Source: CAYIHX01 sp964363305 (GTDB taxonomy: Bacteria; Bdellovibrionota; UBA1018). Taken from it: a stretch of DNA of 40,255 bases. Shown piece by piece: positions 1 through 5,953 of this stretch. The notes below the pieces were generated by a model that saw nothing but the letters and a program-made list of their open reading frames with translations, was not told the DNA's origin and did no database searches. Positions within the stretch are counted from its first letter, which is position 1; every line of letters starts with the position of its first letter. The translations under genes and the position numbers were made by a program. The stretch spans positions 1 to 40,255 of the forward strand of contig CAYIHX010000035.1 of the NCBI GenBank assembly GCA_964363305.1. The letters run 5' to 3'.

Positions 1-72
1 TGGCATTCGTCGCTGTGCTTGCGGCCCCTGTGAATAGGCCGCTGATGGAGGATAAGACTCATCCCCGAGCAT
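1..72 (-). CDS. dnaB: Possible 5' end of replicative helicase gene dnaB (partial)
   Basis: Only 24 codons lie inside the window; the gene would run off the left edge. The reading frame starts at ATG (72-70) and ends in ...QRRMP at the edge. DnaB proteins commonly have a short variable N-terminal tail that ends in an R-x-P motif just before the first helix, so the visible end fits. A dnaB gene directly after rplI is a widespread bacterial arrangement. A TTG eight codons upstream is an alternative start. No helicase domain is visible, so the call rests on gene order and a tail-like sequence; it could equally be an unrelated gene or no gene. Confidence 0.3.
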   Translation of the reverse strand, partial: MLGDESYPPSAAYSQGPQAQRRMP

Positions 73-116
73 AGACGCCCCCCCCGCGTACTCCAAAGAG
101 TCTAATAAATTGGACT

Positions 117-142
117 AAAAAGAGCCGAAATTACTGCTCTTT
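117..142 (-). terminator. Intrinsic terminator candidate overlapping the rplI stop codon
   Basis: On the minus strand a 7-bp stem (AAAGAGC / GCTCTTT) encloses a 10-nt loop and is followed by more T. The left arm is made of the last sense codons of rplI and the stop codon lies in the loop. The stem is short and A/T-rich, so termination could be partial and leave some read-through to the next gene. Confidence 0.4.
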
Positions 143-577
143 CACTACCCAAACTTTTAAGGTAGCAACAACGTCCGCCTCAAGCTTCACCTCGACTGGA
201 TGAACGCCCAAAGCCTTGATTGGCAAACCTAAATGAATGGAACGACGATCAACCGTGAAGCCCTGGGTCTTCAAAGAAGCTTGGATATCGGCCGTGCTCA
301 CGGAACCAAAAAGTTTGTCATTCTCGCCCACTTTGCGAGAAATAGTGCAGGTCAAACCAGCCAGCTTGTCCGCAAGAAGCTTTGCTTCGGCTACCAGAAG
401 TTCACGCCGCTTCGCGAGCATCTTCTTTTCGTGCTCGACAGCGCGCACATTTCCTTCGCCCGCCAAAGTGACTAGGCCACGGGGAACTAAAAAATTGCGG
501 GCATAACCGTTAGAAACACGGACTACATCACCCACCCGGCCTAAATTTTCCACGTTTTCGCGCAAGATCACTAACAT
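131..577 (-). CDS. rplI: 50S ribosomal protein L9
   Basis: Large-subunit protein bL9, which binds 23S rRNA and helps keep the reading frame. The 148 residues match the usual length. The N-terminal domain is recognisable from MLVILRENVENLGRVGDVV and the following GYARNFLVPRGL, the L9 signature. A long basic connecting helix (about residues 45-75) and a C-terminal domain from about residue 80 follow. The gene is the last of a minus-strand run rpsF - DUF2232 - rplI, 25 bp after the DUF2232 gene. A GAGGAG-type ribosome binding site precedes the ATG. The call is secure. Confidence 0.97.
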   Translation of the reverse strand: MLVILRENVENLGRVGDVVRVSNGYARNFLVPRGLVTLAGEGNVRAVEHEKKMLAKRRELLVAEAKLLADKLAGLTCTISRKVGENDKLFGSVSTADIQASLKTQGFTVDRRSIHLGLPIKALGVHPVEVKLEADVVATLKVWVVKEQ

Positions 578-602
578 CTCAAAACTCCTCGATTTCTAGA
601 GT

Positions 603-1622
603 TCAGGTTGATTGCCTGAGATTTTTTCTAAAGTCAAACCACTGGTCAAAGAAGCCAATTCCTAAAAGGACGGGCATCATCAAAAATACGACGAGAAAAT
701 ATGCCCCCATGCGCAACACTCCCTGAATACGCCACGCATCAAAGAACGCACCGAGAATTGCGATCCCTTGAATTGCATAAAGGCCCATCAAAACCCGAAA
801 CACATTTGTAGCCCACGGTGTAACTTGGGCTTGTTCAAATACCACGAAATATCCGCAAACGATTGCGGGCCAAACCAAAAAATCCGGTAATCGCCAGCGC
901 TTGATAGACTCCAAGGTCAGCCCCAGCTGACTCATTCGCCCAGCGGGATTGGCGCGAATCAGAACAATCGAACTCAACCAAATCTCGATCACACCAAAGA
1001 GAATAAAAGCCGACGGTAACTCATGAACAATCGCCTGCCGCCAATCAGACCAATCCGACGCTCCTTTGAGGCTCTCTTGAGCCTCTGGAGTCAAGGAAGT
1101 CTCCAGCACAGCCGTCAATTGTTGGACCTGATTCTGGATCTCCTGAACCGGGGACACGCGATGAAACATCGCGGATCCCAGCCAAACCCCAATAGCCATC
1201 GCCGCCATGCCAAGAAGAGTCAAAGCCATCGCTCCGGTAATCGACTTCTTCTTTGCCAGACTCCAACCTAATACAGCTCCGGGCACGACCGCAAACACGG
1301 CAAAAAACGCGAGGCTCAAGGGACCGCCGAGCAAAGCAACCCAAAGCGCATTGAGCACGAGTGCCACCATGAACACCCGATACCGCCTCTGCAGCCACAA
1401 CGCCTGAAAGGGAAGAGCGGCGAATAGTGCAAAAAATCCCGATAAAAAAAGGACGGCGCTTAAAAAATACGGCGCAATATTGAGCCACGCTGGCCGCCTT
1501 CGATTCGGCGCAGAAAAAGGGGGCAGTTCGCCTTTCTGAGCAGAATAAGCGGAAGAGCCAGAACCTGCGTCCGTAGAAGGTCTACTTTGAAGCAAAGAAT
1601 CTGGCTCTTGTGGCACTTTCAC
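603..1622 (-). CDS. DUF2232 (YybS-like) integral membrane protein
   Basis: Multi-pass inner-membrane protein of 339 residues. The first 45 or so residues are polar and Ser/Pro-rich, then about eight hydrophobic segments follow, interrupted near residues 160-205 by a soluble stretch. The C-terminal part carries RLPDFLVWPAIV and, near the end, GFFDQWFDFRK; both resemble the conserved end of DUF2232/YybS proteins, often found between rpsF/rpsR and rplI or dnaB. The biochemical role of the family is not known. It starts 12 bp after rpsF and ends 25 bp before rplI, so it is probably cotranscribed with the ribosomal genes. The family call comes from motifs and gene order. Confidence 0.75.
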   Translation of the reverse strand: MKVPQEPDSLLQSRPSTDAGSGSSAYSAQKGELPPFSAPNRRRPAWLNIAPYFLSAVLFLSGFFALFAALPFQALWLQRRYRVFMVALVLNALWVALLGGPLSLAFFAVFAVVPGAVLGWSLAKKKSITGAMALTLLGMAAMAIGVWLGSAMFHRVSPVQEIQNQVQQLTAVLETSLTPEAQESLKGASDWSDWRQAIVHELPSAFILFGVIEIWLSSIVLIRANPAGRMSQLGLTLESIKRWRLPDFLVWPAIVCGYFVVFEQAQVTPWATNVFRVLMGLYAIQGIAILGAFFDAWRIQGVLRMGAYFLVVFLMMPVLLGIGFFDQWFDFRKNLRQST

Positions 1623-1634
1623 CTCTCTCGCAAC

Positions 1635-2126
1635 TTACTCGTCGGACCCTGCGTAGTGCCCATCGTCAGACGACTCGTGTCGACGGCTGTGGTGATGGTC
1701 ACGATCATCCCCCCCCCGGGATGCCATCCGCTCTTCACGGCGTGCAGCGCGTTCTTCGTCACGACGCTTTGCCGCTTCTTTCATCTCTTCTCGAAGCTTT
1801 AAAAAGGCCGCCGGCTCCAATTCCTTGCCTAAGCTGACCGTCAGGAACCGCAAAACGTGGTCATGAATGCGCAAATTGCGCTCAATTTCATGAACAATGC
1901 CGGGCTTGCCCGTATAAGCGACGTATGAGTAGTGGCCGCGAGCCTCTTTCTCAATCGCGTAAGCGAAACGCTTTTTACCCCAGTCTTCCGCGAGGACAAT
2001 TTCTCCTCCGAACGAAGCGATAATTCCATTCACACGGTCGACCAGCGTTTTTAGTCCTTCATCAGAAAGATCCGAACGCGTGATCATCGTAGTTTCATAA
2101 CCTGGCAAACGAACTGTAGACGGCAT
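1635..2126 (-). CDS. rpsF: 30S ribosomal protein S6 with an acidic/His-rich C-terminal tail
   Basis: Small-subunit protein bS6, normally bound to S18 on the platform of the 30S subunit. Residues 9-110 give the S6 fold: GYETTMITRSDLSDEGL at the start, then WGKKRFAYAIEKEARGHY and HDHVLRFLTV. The remaining 50 or so residues are a charged tail with alternating K/R and E, then Asp, Ser and three consecutive His. S6 proteins are usually 95-140 residues, so 163 is long. A run of nine G on the coding strand (1709-1717) sits inside the tail. A strong AGGAG lies 10-14 nt before the ATG. rpsR, usually the next gene, is missing here. tatC lies upstream on the same strand, 127 bp away. Confidence 0.95.
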   Translation of the reverse strand: MPSTVRLPGYETTMITRSDLSDEGLKTLVDRVNGIIASFGGEIVLAEDWGKKRFAYAIEKEARGHYSYVAYTGKPGIVHEIERNLRIHDHVLRFLTVSLGKELEPAAFLKLREEMKEAAKRRDEERAARREERMASRGGDDRDHHHSRRHESSDDGHYAGSDE

Positions 2127-2151
2127 TGAACTTCTAGCTCCTCATGGGTAT

Positions 2152-2175
2152 CGGGCTCTCGGCCCGGAAAGCCCG
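2152..2175 (-). promoter_or_regulatory. Leader hairpin before rpsF (S6:S18-type element candidate)
   Basis: The minus-strand leader contains a 6-bp perfect stem, CGGGCT paired with AGCCCG, around the 12-nt loop TTCCGGGCCGAG, ending 25 nt before the rpsF start. Many bacteria carry an rpsF leader hairpin with an exposed CCG, bound by the S6:S18 complex to repress the operon. The loop here has CCG in it. No U-run follows, which argues against a plain terminator for tatC. The match is by shape and location only. Confidence 0.35.
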
Positions 2176-2253
2176 TCAATTAAATATGGACGAACAAGGA
2201 TTTGGGGCGGAATAGCATAGACCCGCCAGAACGGGAAAGAACTTAATACGAAG

Positions 2254-3063
2254 TCAACGAGAACGCCCTTCCCAGGTATCCCCCTCTTCCTGAGCCAGCC
2301 GCGCTGACCTCCTGATCCCTAACCACTGCACTACTACAATGGCCCCCTCGTACATCAAAACGAGAGGAATCGCGAGCATGACCATCGACATGGCATCGGG
2401 GGGCGCAAAGAGAGCTGAGGCAATCGTGATTCCTAGAATGGCATTGCGCCGTTGCGCCCGAAGCAGGGGAGCATCAACGACTCCCAAGTATCCGAGTAAA
2501 GCGATCAACACAGGAAGCTCAAATGACAAACCGAACATCAGCATCAGTTTCAGGCAGGTGGTGTAGTAGGAATCTATCGTCAACAGAGGAACCTCCGTCG
2601 GCCCCGCGTAGGTGATGAAGTACTTAAAACCGACAGGAAACAGCACAAAATAAGCGAAACAGGCCCCCCCCAGGAAGAATAGGGTCGCCGCTGAAACAAA
2701 CGGAACGAAGAGTTTTCTCTCTCGCGGATAGAGGCCGGGAGCGATAAAGGCCCAAAGTTGATAAAAAAAGTAGGGAGAAAAGAAGAATAACGACGTATAG
2801 CCCGCGATCTTCAGATGGATCAGAAAGTTTTCAAACAGACTCGTAAAATACAACTTCTGTTGATCCGGGGGTAATGCCGCAAACAGCGGGGCACGCAATA
2901 TCTCGAGGACATAGGGGGCTGCGAAGTAACCGACAATAAAACCAAGAAAGAAAACGACGAGGCACCTCATCAGCCTTGCGCGCAGCTCATCGAGGTGTTC
3001 GAAGAAGCCCATTCGAACTTCTTCTTCTGAATTTTTAGTTTTATCTTGAGCCATCTCGTACAC
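2254..3063 (-). CDS. tatC: Sec-independent protein translocase subunit TatC
   Basis: Core receptor of the twin-arginine translocase, which moves folded proteins across the inner membrane. The 269-residue protein shows the family N-terminal motif HLDELRARL (residues 23-31) just before the first membrane helix, the segment FFFSPYFFYQLWAFIAPGLYPRERK in the middle, and about six hydrophobic helices. The GTG at 3063 gives MYEMAQD; the ATG three codons later (3054) is equally plausible, and neither has a clear Shine-Dalgarno. No tatA or tatB is in the window. It is divergent from the cyclophilin gene with only 17 bp between the starts, so its promoter must lie inside that gene. Confidence 0.95.
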   Translation of the reverse strand: MYEMAQDKTKNSEEEVRMGFFEHLDELRARLMRCLVVFFLGFIVGYFAAPYVLEILRAPLFAALPPDQQKLYFTSLFENFLIHLKIAGYTSLFFFSPYFFYQLWAFIAPGLYPRERKLFVPFVSAATLFFLGGACFAYFVLFPVGFKYFITYAGPTEVPLLTIDSYYTTCLKLMLMFGLSFELPVLIALLGYLGVVDAPLLRAQRRNAILGITIASALFAPPDAMSMVMLAIPLVLMYEGAIVVVQWLGIRRSARLAQEEGDTWEGRSR

Positions 3064-3073
3064 CCGGTAAAAC
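3046..3073 (+). promoter_or_regulatory. Sigma70-like promoter candidate for the cyclophilin gene
   Basis: TTGAGC (3046-3051) and TAAAAC (3068-3073) are separated by 16 bp; each matches 4 of 6 consensus positions. The predicted transcript start falls at about 3080, next to the ATG at 3081, which would give a leaderless mRNA. The promoter lies largely inside the start of divergent tatC. Confidence 0.3.
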
Positions 3074-3080
3074 AGACATT

Positions 3081-3710
3081 ATGAAATCCACCCATTGGAT
3101 CTTGATCAGTCTTCTCGCCATCCTCGCTGCTTCGTTTTCAACCTACTACTTCCTGACGCAAAACTCGAGCGAACCCATTGTCGTATCGCCCGCTCCGTCT
3201 GGTGAAGTGCCGCCACAAGTGGACGCAACTCCGCCGCCCCCCAGTACCGGGGCTCCGGACCTGAGCGTAGATGCCAATGGACTTTCCAAGTCCACGGTAA
3301 AAATCACCACCGTTTACGGGATTATTAAATACCGATTCTATTCGAACGACGCGCCAAACACGGTGAAACGAATGGTAGCGCTCATTCAGTCCGGGTTTTA
3401 CAACAGTCTAACCTTCCACCGCGTCATGCCCGGGTTTGTCGCGCAGGGCGGCGATCCAAACGGAAACGGAACCGGCGGCAGCGGGCAAAGGCTCAAGGCC
3501 GAATTCAATGAGAGACGCCACGTCGAGGGAGCGGTGGCGATGGCCCGGGCGAACGACCCCGACTCGGCCGACTCTCAGTTCTACATCACCTTAGCTGCAC
3601 AGCCGCACCTCGATCGAAACTATACTGTTTTCGGGCAAGTCACCGAGGGCATGGACGTCGTGCGAAAACTTCAGGTGGGCGACAAGATGATCAACGTAGT
3701 CCTGGAATAA
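3081..3710 (+). CDS. Membrane-anchored or periplasmic cyclophilin-type peptidyl-prolyl isomerase
   Basis: Catalyses cis-trans isomerisation of proline bonds, probably during folding of exported proteins. Residues 7-25 are a hydrophobic segment serving as signal or anchor; I see no lipobox. A Pro-rich linker (about 36-58) follows and the cyclophilin domain runs from about 72 to the end. Hallmarks are FHRVMPGFVAQGGD (112-125), which holds the catalytic Arg114, and DSADSQFYI (161-169). Length (209) suits a single domain with a leader. No Shine-Dalgarno precedes the ATG. The start is fixed by the leader segment. tatC lies immediately divergent. Confidence 0.92.
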   Translation: MKSTHWILISLLAILAASFSTYYFLTQNSSEPIVVSPAPSGEVPPQVDATPPPPSTGAPDLSVDANGLSKSTVKITTVYGIIKYRFYSNDAPNTVKRMVALIQSGFYNSLTFHRVMPGFVAQGGDPNGNGTGGSGQRLKAEFNERRHVEGAVAMARANDPDSADSQFYITLAAQPHLDRNYTVFGQVTEGMDVVRKLQVGDKMINVVLE

Positions 3711-3732
3711 AGCCGGATCGCGATGCCAGGCT

Positions 3733-4353
3733 TCACTGCATGGACTTTTTGATCGTTTGATTCGGAACGATGCCAGCTTCCTGCAAGGCGCGGGCGGCCC
3801 GATCGCTGCGGGTTCTGACCCAAAGATCGTAAAGTCGAAGCAAATCTCGCTCGGTCTTGGTCTGCGTTCGATCGCCCACTTCCGCGAGAACATCGACCAA
3901 GGCTCCGAACTTCTCGGAAAGTTCCCCATAGAGCGACTGTCGCATCGAATCTTCCACTCGGTGCGCGACTTGTTGATAAGCCGTCCCACCCATACCGATG
4001 TAGTAGTCGACGTCCACGACCTTCCGGCTGAGACTGTCCTGAAAATACCCCGCCAAATACAAAGAAACGTCCCCCACTTGCCTGAACAGCGCCCTTTGGG
4101 CTTCGATCGCAGGCGAGTCAATCGCTTCCTTGATCATCAGTGCGAGGGGCTCCTGGCGATGGCCCCCGTCCGCGTCTTGAGGAAAAAGGCGGTCAGTCGA
4201 AATAAATTGATAGAGAAGGTTCACCAAGTAGAATTCAACCTCTGGGGGAGCGGTCACCCGTTGGCGCGACATGGCATCGACCACCAGCTCTCGAAAATAC
4301 TCCTGGGGCTGGACCACCCAACTCAGTCCCTGCTCCTTGCTGTCCTTTCCCAA
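3733..4353 (-). CDS. Uncharacterised helical cytoplasmic protein
   Basis: I do not recognise this 206-residue protein. It has no signal peptide or membrane segment, and the composition predicts mostly helix. Runs such as YFRELVVDAMSRQRV and FYLVNLLYQFI near the N-terminus, and DRTQTKTERDLLRLYDLWVRTRS near the C-terminus, look like conserved helices rather than random coding. The start is TTG, chosen because GGGAGGT sits 7 nt before it. It is convergent with the cyclophilin gene (22 bp between stops) and divergent from the exported protein at 4520. No cofactor or catalytic motif is visible. Confidence 0.7.
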   Translation of the reverse strand: MGKDSKEQGLSWVVQPQEYFRELVVDAMSRQRVTAPPEVEFYLVNLLYQFISTDRLFPQDADGGHRQEPLALMIKEAIDSPAIEAQRALFRQVGDVSLYLAGYFQDSLSRKVVDVDYYIGMGGTAYQQVAHRVEDSMRQSLYGELSEKFGALVDVLAEVGDRTQTKTERDLLRLYDLWVRTRSDRAARALQEAGIVPNQTIKKSMQ

Positions 4354-4396
4354 AAGATGACCTCCCTATCCCCCGGGTCGGCTCAAATCAGGTAAA

Positions 4397-4417
4397 AGTT
4401 GATACATAAAATCAACT
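4397..4417. repeat. Inverted repeat between divergent genes
   Basis: AGTTGAT and ATCAACT form perfect 7-bp arms around a 7-bp A/T-rich centre. It lies 44 bp upstream of the TTG start at 4353 and about 100 bp upstream of the gene at 4520. Symmetry and place suggest an operator, but no regulator gene is nearby. Confidence 0.35.
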
Positions 4418-4519
4418 AAAACCCACCCTTCACTCTTAATGGTACCTCGTTCCCCCCCCCTGTCAAACTCAGCAGGTCTCAGCTGACACAGACGCAAAGC
4501 GGTAATAGACTAGGAAAGA

Positions 4520-5125
4520 ATGCCCTCCCAAACTTCCATGATCATCTTCTTCGCTCTGCCTCTCTTCGTCTCGGTCACCCAAGCAGACGTTCCCCCCGCG
4601 CAACAGGAAATTAAAGTCACGCTCTTCGGCCAACCCTGCATCATGGAGGGCCCATTTCTAGCCACCACGCTCAGGGAAATTCATGCCATTTCGCCGGAAC
4701 AGGTGCCCGCAAAACAAAATCTCGCGACACTGAAAAATACGATCGTTCATGTAAAACAAACCAAAGGCGTCCCGAGCCAACTCGACGCCTATCGCGCGCG
4801 CCTTCTTCGAAGACTCGAGGCTCAATTCACCTTCCTCGAGCAATACGTAGTGCTGAAACGAACTGGAAACGCGAATGCATTCTTAGAGGCAGTGACTCCG
4901 CACCTTTCGTCAGGTGCGGCGCCGTTCAAAACCAAGTTCGCAGAAATGGCTGCAAAAGCCCCGCCCAAAAAATGGAAGAAGACTGATTTAGAAGAACTCA
5001 CTAACATCTTCGAACTCGGAATTGAGCCTTATCCAGAAGAAGCGTTCCACCAAAGTATCGACCGACTCAAGGTTCGCTATAATTGCTCTTTCGACGAAGC
5101 GCCTACCGGCAACGAAGAAGAATAA
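4520..5125 (+). CDS. Uncharacterised exported protein
   Basis: A 201-residue protein with an N-terminal signal peptide (about residues 1-22, cleavage likely after VTQA). The mature part is charged and helical. It has only two cysteines, Cys40 near the start and Cys189 near the end, which could form one disulfide in the periplasm. The stretch VTLFGQPCIMEGPF after the signal looks like a short beta segment, followed by long amphipathic helices. AGGAAAG sits just before the ATG. It is convergent with the DUF2461 gene, with only 4 bp between stops. I recognise no family. Confidence 0.7.
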   Translation: MPSQTSMIIFFALPLFVSVTQADVPPAQQEIKVTLFGQPCIMEGPFLATTLREIHAISPEQVPAKQNLATLKNTIVHVKQTKGVPSQLDAYRARLLRRLEAQFTFLEQYVVLKRTGNANAFLEAVTPHLSSGAAPFKTKFAEMAAKAPPKKWKKTDLEELTNIFELGIEPYPEEAFHQSIDRLKVRYNCSFDEAPTGNEEE

Positions 5126-5129
5126 AAAA

Positions 5130-5915
5130 TCAAAAATCCATCCGTCGTCGAGGAGAGTCCATCTCCCCGAGCCTTGTGGACAAACCTTCGACCTGCACGG
5201 CGCATTCCTCTGGAAGTCCTCTCCATCGGCCAGAAATGGCCTGATCAAGGAGTTCATTAAGCCGAAGAAGCTGGAGCGCATCTGCGGCCACCAGCCGAGC
5301 AAAACCCCGGCTCGTAAACTGCTTCAATTTGTAAGAGCGCCAGACAAAATAGCCCTGAAGTTTGAGCCACCCGATTCTCTCGTGCTGCGGATCAAAGCCA
5401 CGAGGAACACGCTTCGAGATTCTTTCCAGACAGAATCCACCGCTAAAGCGTGCATTGAATAATTTGGATGAAAACAATTCCTCGAACGGCGCCGCGTTCC
5501 TAGCGATCGCTTCGCGAATCGCACGCAACTGCCGAGAGGAGGGCATGTAAAGACCACCGGCCAACAAAACCTCGTCGCCCTCACTGTCATCCGGATTGAT
5601 CATGAAAAACAGGCTCGGATTATGATCGAAGCGCGAGCCCGATGGACGAGACGCGGAATAGGAAACCCAACCTTTATAGATAGAACCGCTATTTTCCCGG
5701 CTCGGTGCCGACCGCTTCAAGCGACCGATTCCCTTTTGAGGAAAGTGATACCCCGGCGCGCTCTCCCCTGCCGTACGCCTGAGCTCACCAGCTAGTTCCT
5801 TCAAGGGGTTCAAAACAAGAGCTTCATAGTCCTCTCTATTCCGCTCGAGCCAGTCCGGCTTTTTTTGACGCGCGACCTTCAGAATGAACGGGATCGTACC
5901 TTTCGCGAACGGCAT
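5130..5915 (-). CDS. DUF2461 family protein
   Basis: A 261-residue protein that follows the DUF2461 (TIGR02453) pattern throughout: KPDWLERNREDYEALVLNPL near the N-terminus, a central segment with YKGWVSYSASRPSG, the beta-rich LLAGGLYMPSSRQLRAIREAI, and then RVPRGFDPQHERIGWLKLQGY. The family is widespread and soluble, and no reaction is established. Family members usually have a longer Arg-rich motif in the centre; here it is interrupted by a Ser/Arg-rich stretch. A TAGGAG lies 8 nt before the ATG. The M16 peptidase gene ends 38 bp upstream on the same strand, so the two may be cotranscribed. Confidence 0.8.
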   Translation of the reverse strand: MPFAKGTIPFILKVARQKKPDWLERNREDYEALVLNPLKELAGELRRTAGESAPGYHFPQKGIGRLKRSAPSRENSGSIYKGWVSYSASRPSGSRFDHNPSLFFMINPDDSEGDEVLLAGGLYMPSSRQLRAIREAIARNAAPFEELFSSKLFNARFSGGFCLERISKRVPRGFDPQHERIGWLKLQGYFVWRSYKLKQFTSRGFARLVAADALQLLRLNELLDQAISGRWRGLPEECAVQVEGLSTRLGEMDSPRRRMDF

Positions 5916-5953
5916 GGCTGTCTCCTACAACCAATCCGGTCCTCGATTCAACA

